Shown here: positions 9,443 to 17,455 of the stretch, one piece after another
Layout of the letters: each line of letters opens with the position of its first letter
How positions within the stretch are numbered: position 1 is the stretch's first letter
Assembly: GCA_958296295.1 (NCBI GenBank)
Contig: OY282460.1
Span: forward strand, 1,860,001-1,924,000
DNA length: 64,000 nt
Origin: an uncultured Pseudomonadales bacterium
GTDB lineage: Bacteria; Pseudomonadota; Gammaproteobacteria; Pseudomonadales; Azotimanducaceae
Reading direction: 5' to 3'
The notes under the pieces: model-generated
The model's input: the letters and a program-made list of their open reading frames with translations, nothing else
What the model was told of the DNA's origin: nothing
Database searches by the model: none
Position numbers and translations under genes: made by a program

Positions 9443-9865
9443 TCAGCTCACCCGCAAGTCGATCAGCAGGCGTTTGCCGAGCTTCGCGAGCGCGGCCTCC
9501 ACCTGCGCGATGCCCGAGCGGTGGCGCGGGTCCAAAAGCCGGCGCACGGTGCCTTCCACTGTGCCCAGCCGGTTGGCGACCGCGACGTTGGTCATGTTGC
9601 GATCACGCAGGGTTTGGTAGAAGGCGAATTTCGCCGCGAGCAGCACCGGCGGCTCCAGCAGCTCCCGCACCGGCCCTTCGGCCGGCCGCGGCAGATCGTG
9701 GCGCTCCTTGACGCGGTCGCACAGGGCGTCCACGAGGGCGGCCTGCGTGAGCGCCCGCAAGCGCACACGGTTGACAGCCGAGGCCGAGACCTCGGGTAGG
9801 GAAGGGCAGGTGCTGTGGAACAGGCCGTCCCTTCGGATCACTTTGACGGGGTAGGCGATGCGCAT
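9443..9865 (-). CDS. hicB: HicB-family antitoxin, orphan
   Basis: The 140-residue product starts with a HicB partial RNase-H-like domain (MRIAYPVKVIRRDGLFHST, then PSLPEVSA). It ends in an XRE-type helix-turn-helix, AVANRLGTVEGTVRRLLDPR, followed by EAALAKLGKRL, the usual HicB C-terminus. HicB normally neutralises the small mRNA interferase HicA and represses its own operon. No HicA-like frame of about 60 codons fits on either side, so the antitoxin is orphaned. An in-frame ATG at 9950 would add a repetitive NPGF/QPGF extension. The gene sits between two copies of the 43-bp element, which suggests it moved as a small cassette. Confidence 0.8.
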   Translation of the reverse strand: MRIAYPVKVIRRDGLFHSTCPSLPEVSASAVNRVRLRALTQAALVDALCDRVKERHDLPRPAEGPVRELLEPPVLLAAKFAFYQTLRDRNMTNVAVANRLGTVEGTVRRLLDPRHRSGIAQVEAALAKLGKRLLIDLRVS

Positions 9866-9881
9866 TTTTTCGCTCTTCTCA

Positions 9882-9942
9882 GGTTGGAAAAAACCGGGTT
9901 GGGAAAAACCCGGGTTGGAAAAAGCTGAGTTGGGAACACCGA
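9882..9942. repeat. Four 15-16-bp imperfect tandem repeats upstream of hicB
   Basis: Copies of GGTTGG(G)AAAAA begin at 9882, 9897, 9913 and 9928, just upstream of the hicB ATG at 9865. The spacing could suit an operator array for the HicB helix-turn-helix. Alternatively the repeats are coding: in the hicB frame from ATG 9950 they read as pentapeptides NPGFS, QPGFF and QPEKS. Confidence 0.6.
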
Positions 9943-10052
9943 ACGCCATTGCGCCTTGGCGCGTTCGTCCACCGTGTGCGAGATAGTCCATTCGGATTGT
10001 GCGAAATGGCTGAATTTCGCGTGCGCCGTTGCCCCGATCGCCGATCAAGCCT

Positions 10053-10095
10053 GATTGGCGACAGCTGTTTGCGAAGCAAACCGCCAACGCGCCCA
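10053..10095. repeat. 43-bp dispersed element, copy 2
   Basis: This is the second copy of the element at 9364-9406, in the same orientation. It is followed at once by GCGCCC-AATTT-GGGCGC. It ends 13 bp from the stop of the minus-strand CoA-transferase, so in both copies the element lies directly downstream of a minus-strand gene. Confidence 0.7.
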
Positions 10096-10107
10096 ATTTG
10101 GGCGCGC

Positions 10108-11343
10108 CTAGCCGGAAAGTTCGGCGAAGACCTCGTCGGTGTGTTCGCCCAGCGCCGGCGCTCGACGCGATATGGCCCATGGGCTGCCGTGCAGAACGTA
10201 GGGCGCGCCTGGGTAGACCACCTCGCGTCCAAGCTCTTCGTGCAACACCGGCACTTGGTAGCCGCGCGCCTTGAAATGGTCGTCCTCGAACGCTTCTTCC
10301 GGGCTGTTCACGACGCCGACGGCGAGCCCGGCCCGCTGGCAGCCCAGAAAGAAATCCCGCGCCGACACCTTTGAGGCGATGAGGCGCAAGGCTTCCCGGC
10401 CGGCGCCGAAGACCGCGGTGACGGCGTCGTCGGTGCCGATCCTGCTCAGGTCGAACGGCCCTTCCCAATTCGCGCCCAGCTCCAAAAACACCGCCTCCGG
10501 CAGCTCTTCGCGCAACCCGAGCCCCGTCAGCCAAGCGTCCAACGCGGCGAACTCGGACGGTTTGCGCGGCGGCACGCCGGTGTTGGCGTAGCGGCCGTCC
10601 GCGCAGCGCTGCTGCGTCTCGCCGGTCGGCGTGACCGCGGCGTGGCGGCCGGTTTGCCGTTGCACCGTTTGTCCCGCCACCAGGTAGGTGTGCGACGCCG
10701 CTTCGGTGGTGACGCCCAAGGCCGCGGTGATGCTCAAGTCGATGAATTGGCCTTCGCCGGAGGTGTTCCGGTGCAGGAGCGCGGTCAACAGGGAAAGAAC
10801 CGCGAAGTGCGACGCGGTGTGGTAGGCCTGAAGCCGGCCGCGAATGGGCGGCAGCGAGTGGTCGTCGTAGCCGCAGCTCCATGGCGGGCCGCCGGCGGCC
10901 ATCAAAGTGAGATCGGTGTGCGGCAGGGCGCTCTTGGGGTCTTGCCGGCCGTGGGACGTCACGGCGACGTGAACGAGGCCCGGTTGGCGGGCGGCGAGAT
11001 CGTCGTAGTCCAAGCCCAGCGAGGCCAGTCGGCCGGGCGGCTCGGTTTCGATGACCGCGTCCGCGCTGGCGATCAACGCGCCGAAGCGCGCTTGGCCTTG
11101 GCGGGTATCCAGATCCAAAACCACCCCGCGCTTGCTGGTGTGGTAGTGCCACCAGAACAGGCTGCGGTTGTCATCGGGCGCGCCGGCGTCGTCGTCCACG
11201 AACGGCGGATAGGCGCGGCACGGGTCGCCCCCGGGCGGCTCCACCAGAATCACGTCCGCCCCCATGTCGGCCGCCAGTTTGCCGGCCCAGGCGATGGGCT
11301 CGCCGGCCAGCTCGACCACGCGAACGCCGGTCAGCGCGGTCAA
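10108..11343 (-). CDS. Family III CoA-transferase subunit lacking the catalytic Asp
   Basis: This is a single CaiB/BaiF domain of 411 residues. The TTG start at 11343 overlaps the stop of the preceding CoA-transferase gene by four bases (TTGA), which indicates translational coupling. The N-terminus LTGVRVVELAG and the segments ADMGADVILVEPPGGDP and GEGQFIDLS are typical of the family. The active-site window reads LQAYHTASHF, with Tyr174 at the position of the catalytic Asp. It is therefore probably the non-acylating partner in a heteromer with the product of 11340-12581, which keeps its Asp. Heteromeric family III enzymes, such as benzylsuccinate CoA-transferase, are known. Confidence 0.85.
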   Translation of the reverse strand: MTALTGVRVVELAGEPIAWAGKLAADMGADVILVEPPGGDPCRAYPPFVDDDAGAPDDNRSLFWWHYHTSKRGVVLDLDTRQGQARFGALIASADAVIETEPPGRLASLGLDYDDLAARQPGLVHVAVTSHGRQDPKSALPHTDLTLMAAGGPPWSCGYDDHSLPPIRGRLQAYHTASHFAVLSLLTALLHRNTSGEGQFIDLSITAALGVTTEAASHTYLVAGQTVQRQTGRHAAVTPTGETQQRCADGRYANTGVPPRKPSEFAALDAWLTGLGLREELPEAVFLELGANWEGPFDLSRIGTDDAVTAVFGAGREALRLIASKVSARDFFLGCQRAGLAVGVVNSPEEAFEDDHFKARGYQVPVLHEELGREVVYPGAPYVLHGSPWAISRRAPALGEHTDEVFAELSG

Positions 11344-12581
11344 ATCACGCCCTCGGCGCGAAACGTATCCACGTCTTCGGCGCTGTAGCCCAAAAGGCCG
11401 GTGAGCACTTCGTCGTTGTGCTCGCCCAAGCACGGGCCGGCGCGGTCGATGCGCCAGTTCGTTTTGCTGAACCGCACGGGCTGACCGTCCACGCGCACCG
11501 CGCCCATCTCGGCGTGCCGCACTTCGGGCCAAAGACCGAAGGCGTCCCGGTTCGCCCCCGTGTCGATGCGCTCCGCCGGCTTGCGCACCGCGGCCACCGG
11601 CACGCCGGCGCCTTGCAGCGCTTCTTCGACCGAGAATTTGGCGCGCCGCGCCGTCCACGCGCCGAGGTGCTGATCCAAGGCGTCCTGCCGGGCGCATCGC
11701 CCTTCGCAGGCGCCGAATTCCGCGGCTTCGCACCACGGTTCGTCGATCACCGCGCCGAGCGCCCGCCAATCGGCATCGTGGCGGCAGGCGATGGCGACCC
11801 AATCGTCGTCGCCGCGGCAGGGGTAGATGCCGTGCGGCGCCATCGGCGGCCACTGGGCGCGGTTGGCGTGCGGCTGGCCGTCGCGTCGCGCGGGGCGGCC
11901 ATTCACGGTCCAATCGAGCAGCGCCGGGCCGTGCAGCGCCAGGGCGGATTCGGTGCAGGCCAAGTCCACCCACTGGCCCTTGCCGGTGCGTTGCCGATGC
12001 AGCAGCGCCAGCAGAATGGCGATGGCCATGAAATAGGCGCCGGTGTGATCCATGTAGGAGTAGCCCCAGCCCGCCGGTTCGCGGTCCGGCAAGCCGTTGG
12101 TGAAGGTGAGGCCGGAAACCGCCTGCACGATCGGCCCCCAGGACTTGAACGCGCTGTACGGGCCGCTGTGGCCGAACCCGCAATTGGAAACGTAGACGAC
12201 ATCCGGCTTGATCGCCTTCAGCTTCTCGTAGCCGAACCCCCACCGCTCCATCACGCCTGTGGCGAAGTTCTCCGCCACCACGTCCGAAGTCTCGACCAGA
12301 CGGGCGAGAATCTCCTTGCCCTTCGCCGTGCGCAGGTTCAGCGTGATGCCGAGCTTGCCGACGTTGTGGTTGTTGAACGCGCCGCCCATGTCGACGCCGC
12401 GCCGTTCATCGACATACGGCGGCGCGCCGCGCAGGATGTCCCAGCGCCCTTCCCGAACCGGATCTTCAATGCGGATCACTTCCGCGCCGAAAGAGGCGAG
12501 CCAACGGGTGGCGCCGGCGCCGGCGAGCTGTCCGGTGAAATCGCAGATGCGCAGCCCGTCCAAGGCCTCCGGGGTCGGCAA
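11340..12581 (-). CDS. Family III CoA-transferase subunit with catalytic Asp
   Basis: The 413-residue CaiB/BaiF protein contains ICDFTGQLAGAGATRWLAS near the start and VVAENFATGVMERWGFGY. The active-site segment GYSYMDHTGAY holds the catalytic aspartate at about residue 178. It is the first gene of a coupled pair with 10108-11343. Together the pair mirrors the two halves of the fused enzyme at 6913-9309. It starts 27 bp after the stop of the CmcJ-like gene on the same strand, so the three genes probably form one operon. The acid substrate is not predictable. Confidence 0.88.
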   Translation of the reverse strand: MPTPEALDGLRICDFTGQLAGAGATRWLASFGAEVIRIEDPVREGRWDILRGAPPYVDERRGVDMGGAFNNHNVGKLGITLNLRTAKGKEILARLVETSDVVAENFATGVMERWGFGYEKLKAIKPDVVYVSNCGFGHSGPYSAFKSWGPIVQAVSGLTFTNGLPDREPAGWGYSYMDHTGAYFMAIAILLALLHRQRTGKGQWVDLACTESALALHGPALLDWTVNGRPARRDGQPHANRAQWPPMAPHGIYPCRGDDDWVAIACRHDADWRALGAVIDEPWCEAAEFGACEGRCARQDALDQHLGAWTARRAKFSVEEALQGAGVPVAAVRKPAERIDTGANRDAFGLWPEVRHAEMGAVRVDGQPVRFSKTNWRIDRAGPCLGEHNDEVLTGLLGYSAEDVDTFRAEGVI

Positions 12582-12608
12582 AGCGCTTTTCCGCCCGTCT
12601 GCGCTAGG

Positions 12609-13424
12609 CTAGGGGCGCGGTGCGAACGTCGCCATCACGCGCACTTCGATGCTGCGCCGCGGCGGCGCGCCCGGTGGCGTTGCCGGGTCGTCGAAGGACG
12701 TGTGCGGGCATGCGCCGCCTTGCCGCCGCGTGTCCAGCTGCTTGAAAAGCAGCAGTTCGTCCACGGCCATGTTCGAGATGTAGTAGAAGCGATGGGTTGG
12801 ATTGTGCGCCGGCATCGACGAGCGCCCCAAGCCCACGTCTACAGTGGTCGCGTAGCCCGTGTAGTGGTAATCCAGCACATCGTTCGCGGCCAACGAGGCC
12901 GCGTCCACCAGCGCCAGCGGATTGCGCGTCGCCGGATGATCGAAGGGTTGCCAAGTGTTGTACCACGCGAAGTCGTGGTCGGCGTATCGCCCCGCCTGGC
13001 CGCGTTTGGCGAGGATGCGCCCGGCCATCTCCTTGGCGTCTCGCAGGCTGTAATCGCAGTGCAGGAAACGGGCGTAGGCCCGGTTGAAGTCGCGCGTGTC
13101 TTCCGTGCGCACCAGATGTTGCGTGATGAACACCGCATCGGCGCCGGTGCGGGCGGCGACCAGAGCCGAGATTTCCGGGTAGTAGACGGCCTTCACCGCG
13201 GCGTCGTCGCGGAAATCGGCCGTCTCCGAGCGGTGGCGCAGCAAGGCGAAGCCGTTGATGTCCAAGTCGATGGCGCCGGCCGCGAGCTTGCCGCGCGCGT
13301 CGTGGATGTGCACGGTGTGCTTCGACGTGTTGGCGCGACGGCTGTCGCGGTCGCCGATTCGCGGCGCGTCCTCGCGGTGGCGCCACTCGTCGTTCAGGTA
13401 GCGCACTTGCGCTTCAATCGCCAT
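12609..13424 (-). CDS. CmcJ/NvfI-family oxidoreductase-like protein
   Basis: The 271-residue product matches the CmcJ/AsaB/NvfI family: YNTWQPFDHPATRNPLALVD, the following DAASLAANDVLDYHY, and RFYYISNMAVDELLLFKQLD near the C-terminus. The family relates to the cephamycin 7-methoxylation protein CmcJ and to fungal hydroxylase/desaturase proteins, and is usually placed near 2-oxoglutarate-dependent oxygenases. The reaction here is unknown. It is the promoter-proximal gene of a minus-strand cluster with two CoA-transferase subunits, which suggests oxidation or activation of a carboxylic acid. Confidence 0.8.
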   Translation of the reverse strand: MAIEAQVRYLNDEWRHREDAPRIGDRDSRRANTSKHTVHIHDARGKLAAGAIDLDINGFALLRHRSETADFRDDAAVKAVYYPEISALVAARTGADAVFITQHLVRTEDTRDFNRAYARFLHCDYSLRDAKEMAGRILAKRGQAGRYADHDFAWYNTWQPFDHPATRNPLALVDAASLAANDVLDYHYTGYATTVDVGLGRSSMPAHNPTHRFYYISNMAVDELLLFKQLDTRRQGGACPHTSFDDPATPPGAPPRRSIEVRVMATFAPRP

Positions 13425-13632
13425 GCAAGTGTTCCCACAGCGCCTACGGCGTCGACCCTAGTGTAGCGTCTAACGCCACGCCTGCGCGGAATCGCCGGCG
13501 GGCGAGCGCGGTCGGCTCTCTTGGCGTTGGTTGGGTGCATCAACACGCGCTGGCAACGCGGTGCCGCCGTGGCGGCGCCCGGATTACGCGAGGGCGGCTT
13601 TGTGGCACAGTGGCGCCTTCGTTCGCAACACC

Positions 13633-14199
13633 GTGGTTTCGTTTTTGGCGCATTGGGTGTTTGGCTACGGTTCGCTCATTTGGCGCGTGGACTTTCCCTA
13701 TCACGAACGGCGCCGGGCGCTGATCCGCGGCTGGGCGCGGCGGTTCTGGCAAGGTTCGCGGGATCACCGCGGCACGCCGGAGGCGCCGGGACGGGTGGTC
13801 ACCCTGATCCCGCGGCGCGGCGAGCGGTGCGTTGGTTTGGCGTATCGGGTGGAGGCCGACGTGCTGGCGCATCTCGACCACCGCGAGAAGGACGGCTACG
13901 AGCGAACAGAAGTGGACATGCACACCACGAGCGGCGCCTGTCGCGGCATCACCTATGTCGCGCCGGCGGGCAACCCGGGATATCTCGGCCCGGATCGCCT
14001 CGATGCGATGGCGGCGGACATCCGGGGCGCCGCCGGACCTAGCGGGAGCAACCGCGATTACCTTTGCCAACTGGCGGCGGCGTTGGATCGGCTCGGGGCC
14101 GAAGACGCCCATGTGTACGCTCTCGCCGCAAGGGTCAAGGCGCTGGAGGCCGAGGCCGGCCGCGGCGGCCAGGCCGCGCGCCGCGTGGAGGGGGGTTGA
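13633..14199 (+). CDS. chaC: ChaC-like gamma-glutamylcyclotransferase
   Basis: ChaC proteins cleave glutathione to 5-oxoproline and Cys-Gly. The sequence shows the family opening WVFGYGSLIWR with the substrate loop FGYGSL, then RALIRGWARRFWQGSRDHRG, RVVTLIPR, and the catalytic-glutamate region LDHREKDGYER. The start is uncertain: GTG 13633 gives 188 residues starting just before the conserved strand, and TTG 13531 would add 34 residues. Its stop lies 3 bp before the lptF start, within the Shine-Dalgarno-bearing overlap, so it may be transcribed with lptFG. Confidence 0.85.
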   Translation: MVSFLAHWVFGYGSLIWRVDFPYHERRRALIRGWARRFWQGSRDHRGTPEAPGRVVTLIPRRGERCVGLAYRVEADVLAHLDHREKDGYERTEVDMHTTSGACRGITYVAPAGNPGYLGPDRLDAMAADIRGAAGPSGSNRDYLCQLAAALDRLGAEDAHVYALAARVKALEAEAGRGGQAARRVEGG

Positions 14200-14202
14200 C
14201 GG

Positions 14203-15261
14203 GTGCCCGTGGCCTTCAAGCATGTCGCGCGGGAACTGCTGCTGGTGTTCGCCGGCGTCTTCGCGTTGCTCTTGGCGGTGGGCTTGGGCGGCCGCTTCAT
14301 CGGCTTCTTGCAACAGGCGGCCGTCGGCCGATTCACCGCCGACGCGTTGTGGCTGTTGCTGGCGCTGCGGGTGCCGGAGTTCGTGCAGGTGACGGTGCCT
14401 TTCGCGCTCTCGCTCGCCACGCTGCTGACGTTCGGCCGGCTGCACGCCGACAGCGAGTTCGTCGCCTTCGCGACCGGCGGCGTGGGGCCGGGGCGAGTGG
14501 TTCGCTGGCTTCTCGTTTGCGCCCTGCCACTCGCCGCGTTGGTGGGACTCCTGGCCTTCGGCGCTACGCCAAAGGCTCGCCGCGCCTACGCGGAGCTTGC
14601 CCAGGAGCAGCTGCTCAACAGCGGTTTGGACGCCGTCTCGCCCGGCAGCTTCCATGTGCGTTCGGGTGGCGAGCGCGTAACCTACGCCGAAGCCGTGGAC
14701 CCGGACACGGATCGCTTGCGCGGCTTTTTCATGGCCGAGCAAGGCGAAGGCCCGGATGTGGTCGTGTGGGCCGAGAGCGCCCGCCAGCATTGGCTGCCCA
14801 CCACCGGCAGTCGGTTTTTGGAACTAGAGGACGGCGTCCGCTACGAGGGCGTGGCCGGACGGGCGGACTATCGCGTGCTGGAGTTCGCCCGGCTGGGTCA
14901 ACGCTTGGCTCGCGCGCCCACCACGGCGTCTCGGGATCCGCGCGCCTTGCCGACCCGCGGTCTCGATGGCGCGGATATTCGTCACGTCGCGGAAATGCAA
15001 TGGCGAATGGCGTTGCCGCTGATGACCGTCATTGCAGCCCTTGTGGCGCTGGGCGTGGCCCGCCCGCCCACGCGCGGCGGGCGTTTCGCCCGCGTGATGC
15101 CGGGCGTCGGCGTGTTCGTGGGCTACTACGTGGCGCTGGTGGTGGCCCAAGACGCCTTGGCGGACGGCAAGCCGCTGGCGGGCGCCGGCCTGTGGCTGGT
15201 TCATGTGGTGGTGCTGGCGCTGGCCGCGTGGCTGCTCCGTCGCAGTTGGCGGCCGACGTGA
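14203..15261 (+). CDS. lptF: LPS export ABC transporter permease LptF
   Basis: This is one of two inner-membrane permeases of the Lpt system, which pulls lipopolysaccharide from the inner membrane with LptB and passes it to LptC. The 352-residue protein has the YjgP/YjgQ layout: N-terminal membrane helices (LLLVFAGVFALLLAVGLGG; VPEFVQVTVPFALSLATLL), a periplasmic beta-jellyroll domain (about 130-260) and C-terminal helices. The GTG start at 14203 follows a strong GGAGGGGGG. It is directly upstream of lptG, the usual order. Confidence 0.9.
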   Translation: MPVAFKHVARELLLVFAGVFALLLAVGLGGRFIGFLQQAAVGRFTADALWLLLALRVPEFVQVTVPFALSLATLLTFGRLHADSEFVAFATGGVGPGRVVRWLLVCALPLAALVGLLAFGATPKARRAYAELAQEQLLNSGLDAVSPGSFHVRSGGERVTYAEAVDPDTDRLRGFFMAEQGEGPDVVVWAESARQHWLPTTGSRFLELEDGVRYEGVAGRADYRVLEFARLGQRLARAPTTASRDPRALPTRGLDGADIRHVAEMQWRMALPLMTVIAALVALGVARPPTRGGRFARVMPGVGVFVGYYVALVVAQDALADGKPLAGAGLWLVHVVVLALAAWLLRRSWRPT

Positions 15262-15319
15262 TCGAACGCGGCGTGGCGCGCTTGGGCGCAGCCTGGCGCA
15301 AAGCCCACGGTGGCCGGCC

Positions 15320-16381
15320 ATGATCGGCGGGCGCATGGACGCGCACTTGGCGAAGACGGTGCTTTGGGCTGTCTTGGCGGTGCATCTTTGCCTGCTGACG
15401 GTGGTGACGCTGTTCACGGCGATGGACGAGATGCGCGACGCCAAGAGCGGCTACACCGCATGGCAGGCCGCGCTGTACGTCCTGCACACGACGCCGCGGC
15501 GGATTAGCGAGCTCACGCCCTACGCGGTCTTCGTGGGCGTGCTCGCCGGTCTTGGCCTGCTGGCGAGAAACGGCGAGATAACCGTCCTGCGCGCCGCCGG
15601 CGTGTCCGTGGCGCGGTTGTTCGCTTCCGTCGCCGCGGCCGGCCTCGTGGCTCTTGTCGCCAGCTTGGCGATTGGCGAGTTCGCCGCGCCTTGGGGAGAG
15701 CAGCGCGCCGCGGCCATAAAGTCGCGCTCGGGGGAAGGCGGCCAGACGACCACCAACACGTGGCTCCGCCGCGGCGGCTTGTTCACCAATGTTGGCGGCT
15801 ACGACGACCAAGGCCGCTTGGTGAATGTGCGGCAGTTCGTGCTGGAGAACGGCCGTTTGCGCACGAGCCGCCACGCCGAACACGCTGCTTTGGGCGGCGA
15901 GGAGGGCGCGTGGTTGTTGCGCAATGTCGCGCAGACGAACTTGGGCGGGAGGGCGACGCGGGTCACCCGGCCGGCCGCGCTGCTTTGGCGCAGCGACTTG
16001 GCGCCGGCTCTGCTCACCGCCAAGGCGGCGGTCGATCCGGCCAAGCTGTCGCTCGCGGATCTCCGTTTGGGCATCGACCAGTTGCGGCGCGAGGGCTTGA
16101 GCACAACGCGCCATCAGGTGTTTTTCTGGTCGAAGGCGCTGCAACCCGCCGCGGTGTTGGGCCTGGTGCTGGTGGCGGTGGGATTCGTGCTCGGCCCGCT
16201 GCGCGAAGTGGGGATGGGGACCCGCCTGTGCGTTGGCGTCGCCGTCGGACTGGCTTTCAAGTACTTGGTGGACGTTTTCGGCCCCATGAGCATCGTCTTC
16301 GCCATCCCGCCGTGGCTTGCGATGTCCGCGCCGGTGGCCGTTTGCTGGCTCGCCGGCGCGCTGCTGATTCGGCGCCTATGA
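15320..16381 (+). CDS. lptG: LPS export ABC transporter permease LptG
   Basis: This is the partner permease of LptF. The 353-residue protein has N-terminal helices (TVLWAVLAVHLCLLTVVTLF), then TPRRISELTPYAVFVG and a cytoplasmic coupling segment RNGEITVLRAAGVS. A periplasmic jellyroll domain follows, then C-terminal helices ending PPWLAMSAPVAVCWLAGALL. ATG 15320 is 58 bp after lptF; ATG 15335 is an alternative. It converges with the STAS gene, with a GCGGGC...GCCCGC hairpin between the two stops. Confidence 0.9.
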   Translation: MIGGRMDAHLAKTVLWAVLAVHLCLLTVVTLFTAMDEMRDAKSGYTAWQAALYVLHTTPRRISELTPYAVFVGVLAGLGLLARNGEITVLRAAGVSVARLFASVAAAGLVALVASLAIGEFAAPWGEQRAAAIKSRSGEGGQTTTNTWLRRGGLFTNVGGYDDQGRLVNVRQFVLENGRLRTSRHAEHAALGGEEGAWLLRNVAQTNLGGRATRVTRPAALLWRSDLAPALLTAKAAVDPAKLSLADLRLGIDQLRREGLSTTRHQVFFWSKALQPAAVLGLVLVAVGFVLGPLREVGMGTRLCVGVAVGLAFKYLVDVFGPMSIVFAIPPWLAMSAPVAVCWLAGALLIRRL

Positions 16382-16431
16382 CCCGCGGGCCGGGGCTTGC
16401 CCGCGAGCCGCCGGGGACCGATGGCGGCGTC

Positions 16432-16770
16432 TTAGGCGGCGATGGCGGCCAAGGCGGACTCGTGCGTGTCGTGAACGGGGATGATCTTGTCGAATCCGCT
16501 GATCTCGAACACTTCCCGAATCGGCGCGGACGGCGAGCAAAGCAGGAACTTCGCCTTGCGTTGCGACAGCGATCGCGCCGTGAGCAGGATCGCCCGCAGC
16601 CCGGCACTGCTGAGGTAGGTGATGCCGGCGAGATCCAGGATGACGGCGGTGTCTTCGTCCTGGATGGCGGTGCGCAAGGTCTTCTCGAACTCGCTGGCGT
16701 TCACGCCGTCGACTCGCCCGATGGCCTTCGCGGTTAGCGTTTGGCCGTCCCGTTCGGATGTGATTTCCAT
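16432..16770 (-). CDS. STAS-domain anti-sigma-factor antagonist
   Basis: The 112-residue single STAS domain is of the SpoIIAA/RsbV type. The phosphorylation segment ITYLSSAGLRAIL holds the regulatory serine (Ser54 or Ser55). The protein would bind an anti-sigma kinase when unphosphorylated. GGGGATTGG lies just before the ATG. No cognate RsbW-like kinase or sigma factor is in the window, so its partner is elsewhere. Confidence 0.9.
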   Translation of the reverse strand: MEITSERDGQTLTAKAIGRVDGVNASEFEKTLRTAIQDEDTAVILDLAGITYLSSAGLRAILLTARSLSQRKAKFLLCSPSAPIREVFEISGFDKIIPVHDTHESALAAIAA

Positions 16771-16832
16771 TCCAATCCCCTAATTTGGTTGAAGTGTCGT
16801 TTCGTGCGTTCCCGCGCCGGCGCGTCAATCGT

Positions 16833-17174
16833 TGGTGGGCCCACCAGGACTCGAACCTGGGACCAATGGATTCACGTGATCCCGATGTTTCCACCGAGCG
16901 CGGACTATCTCACCACCCCCGCCGCCGCGGCGGCGTTTCGGGCGCGGGACGCTCAAGCCTGTCATCAAGGGCACTCGGCGGCTACCGCCACGCCAGCCCT
17001 CAGGTAGTCTCTGCACCTTCCGGCGGTGTACCGCCGGCTTGGCTCAAGGTTGCCGTGGCCGCTTGCGCAAGCCGACGGTTTCCCTGAATTCATCCCGTTC
17101 ATCTGCCGCCTCTCAACGACAGCGCACCTTTGCGTCGATGAGTCCACTGCTCTAACCAACTGAGCTATAGGCCC
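16833..17174 (-). tRNA. ileX: tRNA-Ile(CAU) interrupted by a group I intron
   Basis: Exon 1 is 17174-17138 (37 nt, starting GGGCCTATAGCTCAGTTGG) and exon 2 is 16872-16833 (40 nt, with encoded CCA). Joined, they make a 77-nt cloverleaf with a fully paired acceptor stem and a TTCGAGT T-loop. The seven-base anticodon loop is CTCATAA. The CAT anticodon with these exons matches the minor isoleucine tRNA whose C34 is converted to lysidine by TilS, rather than a methionine tRNA. The interruption falls between positions 36 and 37. Confidence 0.93.
16873..17137 (-). ncRNA. Self-splicing group I intron in tRNA-Ile(CAU)
   Basis: The 265-nt intron has the four conserved core elements in order on the minus strand: P (GAATTCAGGGAAACC, about 17077-17094), Q (CAACCTTGAGCCAAGCC, 17035-17051), R (GGTGCAGAGACTACC, 17003-17017) and S (GAGATAGTCCG, 16901-16911). 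It ends in the required terminal G just before exon 2. Core sequence and insertion site resemble the Azoarcus tRNA-Ile intron (subgroup IC3). It is about 60 nt longer than that intron and encodes no homing endonuclease. Confidence 0.92.
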
Positions 17175-17383
17175 TGCGGCGAAGTCTAGGCGTTGCGAGC
17201 GTAAGTGGCAAGCAACATTCTTCGGCTGCTTCGGCGCGGTAGCGGGGCACGGTGCGGGACATGCTCGTGGCGGCACTCGTCAGAAGGCCGCCAGCGCTAC
17301 GGACGTTTCGGTCAGAGGGGTCGTGGCCGCCATGTGCGCAGCCAACGGCCCGCACAGCAGGCGGCGGTTGAAGCGGGTGGTGC

Positions 17384-17410
17384 AAAAAAAAAAAAGGGCC
17401 GCCACCGGCC
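17384..17410 (-). terminator. Intrinsic terminator downstream of the MFS gene
   Basis: On the minus strand GGCCG-GTGG-CGGCC forms a five-pair stem with a tetraloop. It is followed by CT and an uninterrupted run of twelve T. It lies 46 bp after the MFS stop codon. Confidence 0.85.
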
Positions 17411-17455
17411 GCGTCGTATTGTCGGCAGTGCGCCACCGCCCGCGCCACCGCTGCC

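Noticed and set aside
11418..13466. 682-codon plus-strand frame opposite the CoA-transferase and CmcJ-like genes
   Set aside because: Composition typical of an antisense frame; the minus-strand genes have clear family motifs.
16741..17087. Small frames over the tRNA and intron
   Set aside because: They cover a structured RNA with clear tRNA exons and group I core, with no protein signal.
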